The position numbers were made by a program, and so were the translations under genes. Positions 15,451 through 24,760 of a stretch of 40,185 nucleotides of DNA are shown here, piece after piece (position 1 is the first letter of the stretch; the number at the start of each line of letters is the position of its first letter). Origin of the DNA: Flavobacteriaceae bacterium (lineage in GTDB: Bacteria > Bacteroidota > Bacteroidia > Flavobacteriales > Flavobacteriaceae); NCBI GenBank assembly GCA_013003555.1, contig JABDIV010000108.1, positions 1 through 40,185 of the forward strand. The letters are read 5' to 3'. The notes beneath the pieces were generated by a model, which saw only the letters and a list, made by a program, of their open reading frames with translations, did not search any database and was not told where the DNA came from.

Positions 15451-16542
15451 ATGTTTTTAAGGTCTCCGTTGCTGTTATGGGCTTTGGCCTCTTTATTTTT
15501 GCTGTCATGCTCAGAGGATGATTCCTATGTGCCTGTGGTAGAGCCTGAGCAGGTTTCTCCAGTAGTATTTGACCTTGCAACAGTACCGTATCAAAATTTA
15601 TCCCAATACAATTTTTTTGATGGGGCGATGGCTGAAATGAACCCCGTTTATGGAGTTATGCCATATGAGCTTATCAACCCTCTGTTTACTGACTATGCCA
15701 AAAAGAAACGTTTTGTCTGGATGCCAAGCGATGTCAGTGCTTCCTTTTCAGGAGATCACATGGTTCTGAATTTTCCAGTTGGAACGGTATTAATAAAAAA
15801 CTTTTATTACAACAATGTGCTTCCCTCAGGTGATACACGAGTCATTGAAACGCGGCTGATGATTAACAAACCCGAAGGATGGGTATTCGCAAATTATGTT
15901 TGGAATGAAGAACAGACTGATGCCGTGATGGATCTGAATGGAAGTTTTTTATCCTTTGAGTGGGAAGATACCGGTATTACCCGAAGCGTGAATTATCGAA
16001 TTCCTGCGGGGCCTGAATGCCATACCTGCCATAAAATTGGCGAGATGCCAATTCCTATTGGACCAAAGCCACAAAATTTTAATAAATCCTACAACTTCAA
16101 GGATGGGGCGATGAATCAACTGCAAAAGATGATCGATCTTGGTTATCTTGATGATAATTTACCCGACGACATCAATACCTTAAGTGCATGGAACGATCCT
16201 AACGCTTCGCTGAACGATCGTGCAAGGGCTTACATTGATATCAATTGCGCCCATTGTCATCAGGAAGAAGCTCATTGTGCCTACAGGCCGGTACGATTTA
16301 ATTATGACGCTACAGGAGATGACGGGAATCTTGGTGTTTGCGTTGAACCGGATACTGATCTTGGTGTAGGATTAACGCATATCGTCAGCCCGTCAAATAA
16401 TTTCCGCTCCGTGATGTACTATCGAATCAATTCGACCGATGAAGCGGTAAGGATGCCACTGCTGGGTCGAACAATAATCCATGAAGAGGGTGCTGAACTT
16501 ATTTTTGAATGGATAAATTCCATAAATACAACTTGTGAATAA
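15451..16542 (+). CDS. SO2930/HNE_0200-type diheme c-type cytochrome lipoprotein
   Basis: A 363-residue exported protein. The N terminus is a lipoprotein signal with lipobox LLSC at Cys20. Two haem c sites are seen: CHTCH at 190-194 and CAHCH at 266-270. The regions LINPLFTDYAKKKRFVWMP, FPVGTVLIKNFYY, WVFANYVWNEEQTDAVM, GITRSVNYRIP and RMPLLGRTIIHEEGAELIFEWI agree well with the TIGR03806 (HNE_0200) family pattern as I remember it. Such proteins are predicted periplasmic or outer-membrane electron carriers of unknown substrate. It lies 29 bases before the FG-GAP protein, so the pair is probably one transcript. Confidence 0.82.
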   Translation: MFLRSPLLLWALASLFLLSCSEDDSYVPVVEPEQVSPVVFDLATVPYQNLSQYNFFDGAMAEMNPVYGVMPYELINPLFTDYAKKKRFVWMPSDVSASFSGDHMVLNFPVGTVLIKNFYYNNVLPSGDTRVIETRLMINKPEGWVFANYVWNEEQTDAVMDLNGSFLSFEWEDTGITRSVNYRIPAGPECHTCHKIGEMPIPIGPKPQNFNKSYNFKDGAMNQLQKMIDLGYLDDNLPDDINTLSAWNDPNASLNDRARAYIDINCAHCHQEEAHCAYRPVRFNYDATGDDGNLGVCVEPDTDLGVGLTHIVSPSNNFRSVMYYRINSTDEAVRMPLLGRTIIHEEGAELIFEWINSINTTCE

Positions 16543-16571
16543 AGAACTCTATAAAACGAACTAATTGCACC

Positions 16572-18674
16572 ATGAAAAACATTACATATTCTTTACTCTT
16601 ACTTTTATTACCAAGCGGATTGCTCTGGGGGCAAATAAGTTCAGATACTTGTGCTGATGCCGCAACCGCCACGCCGATAACCGGTCCCGGAATTTATTCA
16701 GTAATCGCCATTGACGGATCTGAAATTCCCGATCCAATTTGTGCTGAAAATGGCACAAGCTCAATGTTGGAATTTGGCGAGTGGTATAGATATACACCAA
16801 CGGTAAGTTCTTATATTACCATTTCGACCGATTCAAATATTTTAACCCAGAATAGCGGGATTGACACCCGTGTTCATGTATACACAGGTAGCTGCGGTAG
16901 TTTGGTCTGCCTGGCTGGAGATGACGACTCGGGTGGTGGATTTACATCAATTGTAGGATTTGATGTGGTATCTGGAGAAACATATTACATCGCCTGGGAT
17001 GATCGTTGGGATGAATCAGGCTTTGACTTCCAGCTTAGTGAAGGCTCGCCACCTCCTATTGGCCCGATATCCTTTACCAGTCAAACCGTTGCTGCAACCG
17101 GTTCCGATCGCGGAGTTGTTGATATGAATAACGATAAACTCGACGACCTGGTATCGGTTACTGACACGAACATCAATATAAATTACCAGCTTCCCGGTGG
17201 TGGATTTAATAGCGTTAATATCACTACATCACAAGCAGATCATATCCCATCGTGGAGTTTAGCTGCCGGGGATATCGATGGGAACGGCTATAATGACCTT
17301 CTTTATGGTGGGGGTGCAGGTGTAACGTTTATGTATGCAAATTCAGACGGAACGGCCTTTACAGAGCAGTCGGGTTCTGATTATGTGTTTTCACAACGCT
17401 CGAATTTTATCGATATAAATAATGATGGTGCTCTTGATGCTTTCGTTTGCCATGATGTTGCACCAAATGTTTATTACATCAATGATGGATCTGGAAACCT
17501 TACCTTTTACCAGGGCGCCAGCACGGCTGTCCCAAAAGGTCTCGGTACGCATACCAGTGGTGGTAATTATGGTACAGTATGGGTTGATTATGATAACGAC
17601 AGGGATATGGACCTCTTTATCGCAAAATGTCGTGGCGGCGATGTTACCCACAAGTGGAATGAACTTTGGCAAAATGATGGATCAGGCACCTATACTAATG
17701 TAGCAGATGGAAGTGGATACTATAGTACTACCTTTCCAGCCGAAGGTCATAACAACAGTTCAAATCTGGGTGACCCCGTTCAAACCTGGTCATCAGCATG
17801 GGCCGATTTTGATAATGATGGTGACATGGATGTTTATGTTGGGGCAAGTTCCTCTTCTGACGGTGGCCATAAGCTAATGCGAAATAATGGTGATGGCACC
17901 TTTAGTGATGCCACATCAGGCTCGGGCGTGAGTGTTGCAACATATGGTATCGAAAACGCACCAGGAGATTTTGATAACGATGGTTATGTGGATATTTTAA
18001 CAAATGGTGGTATTTTGTTTAATAACGGTGATTTTACGTTCACCCATATAACAAACGACATGCCGCCAAGTGGTCCGATTGGAGATGCTAATAATGATGG
18101 CTTCCTAGATGTTTTTAATGGCAATCTTAGAATAAATGATGGTAACAGCAACAACTGGTTAAAAGTATGTACTAATGGTACCAACAGTAATATCAATGGT
18201 ATTGGTGCCCGTCTTGAGATAACCAGCCCGGGAATAGGGAAACAAATCAGGGATGTTCGAAGTGGTGAAGGCTTCCGGTATATGAGCAGTTTAAATACTC
18301 ATTTCGGATTGGGTGCAGATACATCGGTAACCAATTTAACCATTTATTGGCCGTCAGGTACAGTAGATGTGATCACCAATCCATCAATTAATTCAACGCT
18401 TATTGTTACTGAAGGCGAAACTTTGAGCCTGGAACAATCGTTAGTGCAAGACCTTATAATTTATCCGAATCCAACCAAGGATGTATTGAACCTTAATGCT
18501 ACCTATGGTTTCGAGAATGCGATATACACTATTTTTGATTTGAACGGTAAGCGTGTAATGAACAATCGCTTTAACTCAAATACCATTGATGTATCTCAAC
18601 TGAGCACAGGAAACTACATTTTAAGAATCTTGGATAACGGAAAGATTAATTCCCAAAAGTTTATTAAATATTGA
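16572..18674 (+). CDS. FG-GAP/VCBS repeat protein with ASPIC/UnbV domain and T9SS sorting tail
   Basis: A 700-residue secreted protein. A signal peptide (about 1-21, ending in GLLWGQ) is followed by a globular domain with Asp/Gly-rich strands (about 22-155). Then come about six calcium-binding FG-GAP-like repeats with DxDxDG-type loops (for example DIDGNGYNDL, DFDNDGDMDV, DFDNDGYVDI). An ASPIC_UnbV domain (about 535-620, with GIGARLEI, RDVRSGEGFRYMSS, HFGLG and LTIYWPSGTVD) precedes the end. The last about 75 residues (YPNPTKDVLNL...LSTGNYILRIL...QKFIKY) are a type A T9SS C-terminal domain. It would be exported by the type IX system to the surface. Substrate unknown; it may pair with the preceding cytochrome. 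Confidence 0.85.
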   Translation: MKNITYSLLLLLLPSGLLWGQISSDTCADAATATPITGPGIYSVIAIDGSEIPDPICAENGTSSMLEFGEWYRYTPTVSSYITISTDSNILTQNSGIDTRVHVYTGSCGSLVCLAGDDDSGGGFTSIVGFDVVSGETYYIAWDDRWDESGFDFQLSEGSPPPIGPISFTSQTVAATGSDRGVVDMNNDKLDDLVSVTDTNININYQLPGGGFNSVNITTSQADHIPSWSLAAGDIDGNGYNDLLYGGGAGVTFMYANSDGTAFTEQSGSDYVFSQRSNFIDINNDGALDAFVCHDVAPNVYYINDGSGNLTFYQGASTAVPKGLGTHTSGGNYGTVWVDYDNDRDMDLFIAKCRGGDVTHKWNELWQNDGSGTYTNVADGSGYYSTTFPAEGHNNSSNLGDPVQTWSSAWADFDNDGDMDVYVGASSSSDGGHKLMRNNGDGTFSDATSGSGVSVATYGIENAPGDFDNDGYVDILTNGGILFNNGDFTFTHITNDMPPSGPIGDANNDGFLDVFNGNLRINDGNSNNWLKVCTNGTNSNINGIGARLEITSPGIGKQIRDVRSGEGFRYMSSLNTHFGLGADTSVTNLTIYWPSGTVDVITNPSINSTLIVTEGETLSLEQSLVQDLIIYPNPTKDVLNLNATYGFENAIYTIFDLNGKRVMNNRFNSNTIDVSQLSTGNYILRILDNGKINSQKFIKY

Positions 18675-18693
18675 AATTCCTGACCAATCATTA

Positions 18694-18726
18694 AAAAAGC
18701 TTCTTCATGAAATGAAGGGGCTTTTT
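18694..18726 (+). terminator. intrinsic terminator after the FG-GAP gene
   Basis: AAAAAGCTTCTTCAT, GAA loop, ATGAAGGGGCTTTTT: fully pairing with two G:U pairs, then T-rich. It ends the two-gene cytochrome/FG-GAP unit. Confidence 0.88.
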
Positions 18727-18729
18727 CTG

Positions 18730-18737
18730 TAATTTTG
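18730..18737 (+). promoter_or_regulatory. possible -7 box (TAATTTTG) for the peptidase gene
   Basis: TAATTTTG matches TAnnTTTG, 39 bases before the ATG at 18776 and just after the terminator. No -33 box was found at the normal spacing. Confidence 0.4.
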
Positions 18738-18775
18738 AAATCCCATTCAATAAGCAAACTAACGACATACATATT

Positions 18776-20935
18776 ATGAAACAATATATTTTGTCTGCCT
18801 TTACAATATCTCTTTTATTTGCCTGTAAAACTGATCCGGCAGAAAACAATAATCTGGTAGTGACCTATCCCGAGACTAAAAAAGTTGATACCGTAGACAC
18901 CTATTTTGGTGTTGATGTCGTTGACCCATATCGATGGCTGGAAGATGACCGAAGTGCTGAAACCGAAAGCTGGGTTAAATCACAGAATGAAGTGACTTTC
19001 GGCTATCTCGATAAAATTCCGTATCGCAAAGAACTTAAGGAAAGGCTTGAATCTATATGGAATTATGAAAAACTAGGATCGCCCTTCAAAGAAGGGGATT
19101 ATACCTACTATTACAAGAATGACGGCCTCCAAAATCAATACGTTGTTTACAGAAAAAAAGGTGAGGACGGCACTGAAGAGGTTTTCCTTGACCCGAATAC
19201 GTTTAGTGAAGACGGAACAATCTCTTTAAGTGGTCTGAACTTCTCCCGTAATGGCGAGCTTGCAGCCTACTCAATTTCAGAAGGTGGAAGCGATTGGCGC
19301 AAAATAATCGTTATGGACGCCGAAAAAAAAGAAGTTCTTGAAGATACCCTGCGGGATATAAAATTTAGTGGTATTTCCTGGTATAAGAATGACGGGTTCT
19401 ATTATTCGAGCTATGATAAGCCTGAAGGAAGTGAGCTTTCCGCAAAGACCGATCAACATAAACTCTATTATCATAAACTGGGGACCGATCAAAAGGATGA
19501 TGTGTTGATTTTTGGAGGTACTCCCGAGGAAAAGCATCGTTATATCAGCGGTAGTATAACCGAAGATGATCGTTATCTGTTTATTTATCCCAGAGTATCA
19601 ACCTCTGGAAATAAACTTTATTTAAAAGATCTGGAAGATCCGAATGGAGATTTGATCCCCATACTTGAAAATACAGATAGCGACACTTATGTTATCGACA
19701 ATGTTGGAAGTAAATTGTATTTGGTTACCAATTTAAATGCGCCAAACCAAAAAATTGTGACAACTGATGCTTCTAACCCCGGTCCGGATAACTGGACTGA
19801 ATTTATTCCGGAAACCGAACATGTTTTAAGTCCGTCAACAGGTGGCGGGTACTTTTTTACAGAATATATGATCGACGCCATTTCAAAGGTCCTACAGTAT
19901 GACTTTGATGGAAAGTTAATCCGTGAAATCGAATTACCGGGGCTTGGTAATGCCGGTGGATTCGGAGGTAAAAAAGAAGACAAAATCGACTATTATTCCT
20001 TTACGAATTACAATACGCCTTCACGCATATTTACATTTAATGTTGAGACCGGAGAATCTGAATTGTACTGGAAGCCCGAAATTGCTTTCAACAGCGACGA
20101 TTACGAAAGCAAACAAGTTTTTTATACATCTAAGGACGGGACAAAGATCCCAATGATGATCACACATAAAAAAGGATTGGAATTGAATGGAAAAAATCCG
20201 ACTATACTTTACGGTTATGGCGGGTTTAATATCAGTCTTTATCCATCATTTAGCATTACCAATGCTGTTTGGATGCAGGAAGGTGGAATTTATGCGGTGC
20301 CTAATTTACGCGGTGGTGGCGAATATGGGAAGAAATGGCATATTGCCGGAACACAAATGCAAAAACAAAATGTTTTTGACGATTTCATCGCTGCGGCCGA
20401 ATACCTGATCGAAAATGATTATACATCAACCGATTATCTCGCCATAAGAGGCGGGTCGAATGGTGGACTTTTAGTCGGAGCCACCATGACTCAGAGACCT
20501 GATCTAATGAAAGTTGCCCTGCCGGCGGTTGGAGTTTTAGATATGCTTCGATATCATACCTTCACTGCAGGGGCTGGATGGGCCTATGATTATGGGACCT
20601 CTGAACAAAGCCAGGAAATGTTCGAGTATCTTAAAGGGTATTCTCCTGTTCATAATATAAATCCGAATACCGAATACCCGGCAACATTGATAACTACTGC
20701 CGATCATGACGACAGAGTTGTGCCGGCTCACAGCTTTAAATTTGCAGCAGAACTTCAAAGTAAACAGTCTGGCGATAACCCAACTCTAATTCGGATCGAG
20801 ACCGACGCCGGTCATGGCGCAGGGACTCCCGTAAGCAAAACGATCGAACAATATGCCGACATTTTTGGTTTTACGCTTTATAATATGGGATTTGATGTCC
20901 TGCCTAGTAAGACCAAAGAAAAAATTAAAGGTTAA
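18776..20935 (+). CDS. prolyl oligopeptidase family serine peptidase, lipoprotein
   Basis: A 719-residue S9A-type peptidase. The start [17 protein letters not shown] gives a lipobox with Cys17, so it is probably an exported lipoprotein. [10 protein letters not shown] (about 44) opens the N-terminal segment, followed by a seven-bladed propeller and the catalytic alpha/beta hydrolase domain. The catalytic residues are Ser561 in GGSNGGLL, the Asp in HDDRV (645-646), and His680 in DAGHGAGT. These enzymes cut after proline in oligopeptides. It stands alone between a terminator and the HAD gene, which follows within six bases. Confidence 0.93.
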   Translation: MKQYILSAFTISLLFACKTDPAENNNLVVTYPETKKVDTVDTYFGVDVVDPYRWLEDDRSAETESWVKSQNEVTFGYLDKIPYRKELKERLESIWNYEKLGSPFKEGDYTYYYKNDGLQNQYVVYRKKGEDGTEEVFLDPNTFSEDGTISLSGLNFSRNGELAAYSISEGGSDWRKIIVMDAEKKEVLEDTLRDIKFSGISWYKNDGFYYSSYDKPEGSELSAKTDQHKLYYHKLGTDQKDDVLIFGGTPEEKHRYISGSITEDDRYLFIYPRVSTSGNKLYLKDLEDPNGDLIPILENTDSDTYVIDNVGSKLYLVTNLNAPNQKIVTTDASNPGPDNWTEFIPETEHVLSPSTGGGYFFTEYMIDAISKVLQYDFDGKLIREIELPGLGNAGGFGGKKEDKIDYYSFTNYNTPSRIFTFNVETGESELYWKPEIAFNSDDYESKQVFYTSKDGTKIPMMITHKKGLELNGKNPTILYGYGGFNISLYPSFSITNAVWMQEGGIYAVPNLRGGGEYGKKWHIAGTQMQKQNVFDDFIAAAEYLIENDYTSTDYLAIRGGSNGGLLVGATMTQRPDLMKVALPAVGVLDMLRYHTFTAGAGWAYDYGTSEQSQEMFEYLKGYSPVHNINPNTEYPATLITTADHDDRVVPAHSFKFAAELQSKQSGDNPTLIRIETDAGHGAGTPVSKTIEQYADIFGFTLYNMGFDVLPSKTKEKIKG

Positions 20936-20940
20936 CACCT

Positions 20941-23013
20941 CTGAAACACGCCTCAATACATACCGCCCTACTCGAACAAAATATCAAAGTCGTATTATGC
21001 GATTACTTTGATACTATTGTTCACCGCATTGTTCATCCCAATTATACACAGCGACTTTGGGCTAAGATTCTTATCAGGGAATTTGGTCTTAAGGGCTCTA
21101 TCGATTCTTTATATTTTACCCGTCGGGAAAGCAGTGTCTACCTTAAGAAAAAACTTGGTATGCCCGAAATTGAACTTCCTTACAATGCTCTTAAGGAAGA
21201 GGTTTTTAAAAGGCTGCAAAATAATCTTTTGATCGATTCCAGTCAGCATAATCGTTTTATGGAGTATTTTGAACATGCAGATCTGCGATCCGAGCAGTCA
21301 GTTCAATTCCTTAATAAAGATATTCTGGATTTGTTAAATGCCATTAAGTCCTCTGGCATAAAGATCTATTTGGTTTCCGATTTTTATGCTTCCGAATCAA
21401 TTTTTAAATCGTTGTTAAAACACCATGGGATCGATAATCTTGTTGATGGCATTTATAGTTCGGCATCCTGTCAAAAAAGTAAGAAACGAGGTCAAATATT
21501 TGAACATATTTTATCGGATTTAAAGGTCGAAGCCAAACATGTGGTGATGATGGGAGATGATAAACTAAGTGATCTTGAAATGCCGAGATCTAAAGGAATT
21601 CATTCGACCTTGCTGCCGCATAAAAAATTTCGTCTTCAAAACAAAATTAAATCGTTCGGGAACGATAAAAAGGATTATTCAAGAACCATTGATAAAACGG
21701 TCAGGGCTTGCCAGCAATCCAGTGCACAACCTCTAAGTGAATACATTGTTTTTTATCAGGTTTTCATTGAGCGTTTGTATATCATCGGTCGTCGATTCAA
21801 AATTTCGAATTTCTTTTTTGTTTCACGGGAAGGCCATTATCTCAAAAAACTTTTTGATGCCTATCAAGATCATAACTTCCTCAAAGAATCAGACAAAATT
21901 GGAAGCCATTATCTGCGAATGTCCAGACAGGCCGCTTTTCAGGTTACATTTAAGCCCCTTCATAAGGAGTCATTTCTCTATTTTAGAAAGCGATTCAAAA
22001 ATCTCAGTCTGAATAAATTTCTAAGCAATTTTGCCTTTTCAAAAGATACCGTCGATTCCATTGTTAATAATTTTGGGGCAATTGACGGCGACGAAACGGT
22101 CGAAGATTTCTTCAATTCGTCGGTATTTAAACGCTTAAAGGAACAGCCTGAATTCATTGAAGCTTACAACCTAAACAGAAAGCAACAGCGCAAGGCGTTT
22201 CTAAATTATTTGAGCTCCTTTAATGTCGATGTTGACAAGGAGGGGATTAATGTGGTTGATATTGGCTGGGGTGGAACCATGCAAGAAGCGATATTTAAGG
22301 TTTTTGAAGAGCGTATTCCGGTTACGGGTTACTATTTGGGCTTGAGGGAAACCTATAATATCCAGGAAATGACCAAACGTTACGGATTGTTGTTTTCCAT
22401 TCATCCGTATGAGGTCTACTCAGATCACATTATGATGGCTAATACACAATTATATGAACAGTTGTTATCTGCCAATCATGGAAGCACATTAGGATATGAT
22501 GATTCGCTGAAGAATTTTGCCTTAGAAAACTATAATGAGAGGGAAAAAGCTCTGTTTGATGATTTCATCCGTCCGCACCAGGCTTTTATGTTTGAACGCT
22601 TTAAAATTCTTCTAAACGATCTGGATCTCATTTGTTATGACTATAATATTGTTCAAAACAAAATTACAGATCTGGCTATGCGGAATGGACTCTTTATAAA
22701 TGCCCGAAAACTGAAGTTCATCGCCTCCCTGAATAAAGGATTTTACCAAAATGTGGGTGACAAGAAAGTGGGAATGGACTATGATGTATCGCAACTCGGA
22801 AGTTTAAGGCAATTTATTAAAGATTTCCTTATCCAGCCCGAATCCAAATTTCGATTTCTTGTTAAACTCAAACCGGTGCTCCATGAAAAACGCCCGCTGT
22901 TAGCAAAGCTGCTCCCCATGTGGCTGGTTTATTGGTTCTTTCTTTTTAACCGTTACATTCGTGAAAAGATCTTAAAACGTCGATTTTTTCTAAAATATAA
23001 TTACTTCAGGTAA
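20941..23013 (+). CDS. HAD superfamily protein, COG5610-like (polysaccharide-cluster type), apparent CTG start
   Basis: A 690-residue frame. The ATG at 21160 would remove the catalytic motif: from CTG at 20941 the N terminus reads CDYFDTIVHR (Asp21, Asp24), a HAD motif I. The frame is closed by a stop at 20926-20928, so no ATG, GTG or TTG is available upstream of the motif. Later come YLVSDFYASES (motif II Ser) and MMGDDKLSDLEM (motif IV). The second half with FFVSREGHYLKKLFDAY and VDIGWGGTMQEAIFKVF is typical of COG5610 proteins found in glycan synthesis clusters. The C-terminal end is very basic, with a hydrophobic stretch. The substrate is unknown. It overlaps the HAD gene on the other strand by eight bases. 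Confidence 0.75.
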   Translation: MKHASIHTALLEQNIKVVLCDYFDTIVHRIVHPNYTQRLWAKILIREFGLKGSIDSLYFTRRESSVYLKKKLGMPEIELPYNALKEEVFKRLQNNLLIDSSQHNRFMEYFEHADLRSEQSVQFLNKDILDLLNAIKSSGIKIYLVSDFYASESIFKSLLKHHGIDNLVDGIYSSASCQKSKKRGQIFEHILSDLKVEAKHVVMMGDDKLSDLEMPRSKGIHSTLLPHKKFRLQNKIKSFGNDKKDYSRTIDKTVRACQQSSAQPLSEYIVFYQVFIERLYIIGRRFKISNFFFVSREGHYLKKLFDAYQDHNFLKESDKIGSHYLRMSRQAAFQVTFKPLHKESFLYFRKRFKNLSLNKFLSNFAFSKDTVDSIVNNFGAIDGDETVEDFFNSSVFKRLKEQPEFIEAYNLNRKQQRKAFLNYLSSFNVDVDKEGINVVDIGWGGTMQEAIFKVFEERIPVTGYYLGLRETYNIQEMTKRYGLLFSIHPYEVYSDHIMMANTQLYEQLLSANHGSTLGYDDSLKNFALENYNEREKALFDDFIRPHQAFMFERFKILLNDLDLICYDYNIVQNKITDLAMRNGLFINARKLKFIASLNKGFYQNVGDKKVGMDYDVSQLGSLRQFIKDFLIQPESKFRFLVKLKPVLHEKRPLLAKLLPMWLVYWFFLFNRYIREKILKRRFFLKYNYFR

Positions 23014-23695
23014 GGCTTCTGTCGATTTTGATATCGGTAATTCGCTCAATGATATAATCCGGACGATAGTCTTCTTTGTGTGCAAATTCAAAGGCATGAT
23101 TATGAATATTTAATCCATTATCAAGAAGCGCGATGGTCTTCCAGCCCAATTGATTCGGACTTATAAAATCCTTTGAGAAATTATCACCAATATAATGATA
23201 CGTTCTTTTGGGAAATTGCTGTTGGATTTTAATAAAATTTGATGGTTCAGGTTTCTCAAATCCCGATTCTTCCGAGATGACGACCATATCAAGGCGATCC
23301 ATGAGACCGAGACTCTTTAATTTATTCCGTTGGGTTACCGACCGGCCATCTGTAATAACGCCAATCTTTCCACCGGAATTCCCTATTCGATCAAATAATT
23401 CATGTACCCCTTCAAAGGCCTTAATGTCTGGCTTGTGATACCTATAAGTCTCTAATAGCTCCGTTTTAGTAATTTGAAACCGATCACTTACATACTGAAA
23501 CGCATCACCACCTGTGCGATACAAAGAGAACATTTGAGAAAGAAGGGTTTGCCAGTCCTTTTCAACTAACTGTGCAATGGTTTTGTAGCCTGAACGAAGA
23601 AAATCGATCTCATTGTATAAGGTGTCATCCAGGTCGAAGCAAACAACACTGCTGTTATCAATCTTTAAAGTCACGTGAGATGATCTCGTTATCAT
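23006..23695 (-). CDS. HAD family hydrolase (HAD-IA-like)
   Basis: A 229-residue phosphatase-like protein. Motif I is CFDLDDTLYNE (nucleophile Asp about residue 21 from the ATG at 23695), motif II is GVITDGRSVTQRNK, and motif III/IV are FEKPEPSNF and YIGDNFSKDF. I use the ATG at 23695. GTG at 23674 is equally possible, and the ATG at 23743 would overlap the ATP-grasp gene by 86 bases. It is downstream of the ATP-grasp gene, which ends inside it, so the two are translated from one message. The substrate is unknown, perhaps a phosphorylated sugar or nucleotide. Confidence 0.82.
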   Translation of the reverse strand: MITRSSHVTLKIDNSSVVCFDLDDTLYNEIDFLRSGYKTIAQLVEKDWQTLLSQMFSLYRTGGDAFQYVSDRFQITKTELLETYRYHKPDIKAFEGVHELFDRIGNSGGKIGVITDGRSVTQRNKLKSLGLMDRLDMVVISEESGFEKPEPSNFIKIQQQFPKRTYHYIGDNFSKDFISPNQLGWKTIALLDNGLNIHNHAFEFAHKEDYRPDYIIERITDIKIDRSLT

Positions 23696-24626
23696 ATCGT
23701 AGTAATAGAAGGTCGGGCTCCCAACAATCAAACTGGTCACCAAGGGACTCGTTCAATAAATATTCTTTAATTATCCAGCCCGGATAATTTGCCCCTGCAA
23801 GATAGGACAACGGATAACCTCCTCCAAAACGAGGGTTGATCTCTATCCCGATTATTTCATCACCGGATTTTTCCTTGAAAAGTTGCAACGTTATACAGCC
23901 TCGTGCTCCTTTGATACGCCCTAGTCTTTCCGTGATGAAATCGATGAGGTTATTTTTTCGGGTAACTGCCTTGCTCACCTCCCCTTCGCGCACCTCAAGT
24001 CGTTCACGTGGCACAACACATTTCAAATTACCTGATTTATCATAATAAAGATCACAGGTGAATTCTTTATAATCTTCCAAATCATAGTATTCCAGAAACA
24101 TCAAATTCGAATCCAAAACCTGTCGTTCTAATAATTGGTCTTCTGAAAGAATAGCCTTGGTGTCAGATCCGCCGCTTCCATCGAGCGGTTTAATAAATAA
24201 TGGAATCTCAAAATCGCGTTTCGAATATTCCTGCGCGACCTGAATATCTTTTCTGTTGAAAAATTCATGGACTGATCGTTTATTTCGACAAATCTTCACA
24301 AAATCAGTTGATGAAATAACAATTTGAACCCCATTTTCAAGAAACAGTTCTGAATGTCTTGCCAGGTCGACTAATTCGGTATCAATAGTGGGAATCACAA
24401 GCCTGATTTCATTTTCCCGGCAAAGCTCAAGCAGTCGGAGCATATAACTTGGATCGCACAACTTAGGGACTTCGAAGCTTTTGTCTGCAACATGGCAAGC
24501 CGGTGCCAATTCAGGAGATGAATCAACAGCAAAGACTTTCCCTTTGGGGAAGTTTTTTATCAATTCTTTTTTAAAGGCCTTAAGAAGAGATACTCGTCTT
24601 CCGGCCGATGTAATCAGGATATTCAC
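23658..24626 (-). CDS. ATP-grasp domain protein (carbamoyl-phosphate-synthase-like)
   Basis: A 322-residue cytoplasmic protein. The N-terminal NILITSAGRRVSLLKAFKKEL plus VFAVDSSPELAPACHVADKSFEVP is the pre-ATP-grasp Rossmann-like part. VIPTIDTELVDLARH, FIKPLDGSGGSDTKAI (phosphate-binding loop), and EINPRFGGGYPLS (metal-binding Glu/Asn) are the ATP-grasp core. This family joins a carboxylate to an amine or thiol. Members of this form are often in capsule or O-antigen clusters beside HAD proteins, as here, which suggests amide formation on a sugar or peptide. The exact reaction is unknown. Confidence 0.85.
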   Translation of the reverse strand: MNILITSAGRRVSLLKAFKKELIKNFPKGKVFAVDSSPELAPACHVADKSFEVPKLCDPSYMLRLLELCRENEIRLVIPTIDTELVDLARHSELFLENGVQIVISSTDFVKICRNKRSVHEFFNRKDIQVAQEYSKRDFEIPLFIKPLDGSGGSDTKAILSEDQLLERQVLDSNLMFLEYYDLEDYKEFTCDLYYDKSGNLKCVVPRERLEVREGEVSKAVTRKNNLIDFITERLGRIKGARGCITLQLFKEKSGDEIIGIEINPRFGGGYPLSYLAGANYPGWIIKEYLLNESLGDQFDCWEPDLLLLRYDNEIISRDFKD

Positions 24627-24760
24627 AAGTTAATTCGTTAGCAGACCTGATTTTTGGGGTCTTTACGTGCTAAAAATAAGAGAAATTTAACAGATTGATC
24701 CTTCTTATAGACGTAATACCATTTATTTCGATCTTATAACTCCAAACCCGTGGTTTTGTG

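Noticed and set aside
17391..17703. Open frames on both strands inside the FG-GAP gene
   Set aside because: They mirror the Asp/Gly/Asn-rich repeat codons of the real gene and have no domain of their own.
20187..20758. Short open frames inside the peptidase gene
   Set aside because: They overlap the catalytic domain frame, whose Ser, Asp and His motifs are clear.
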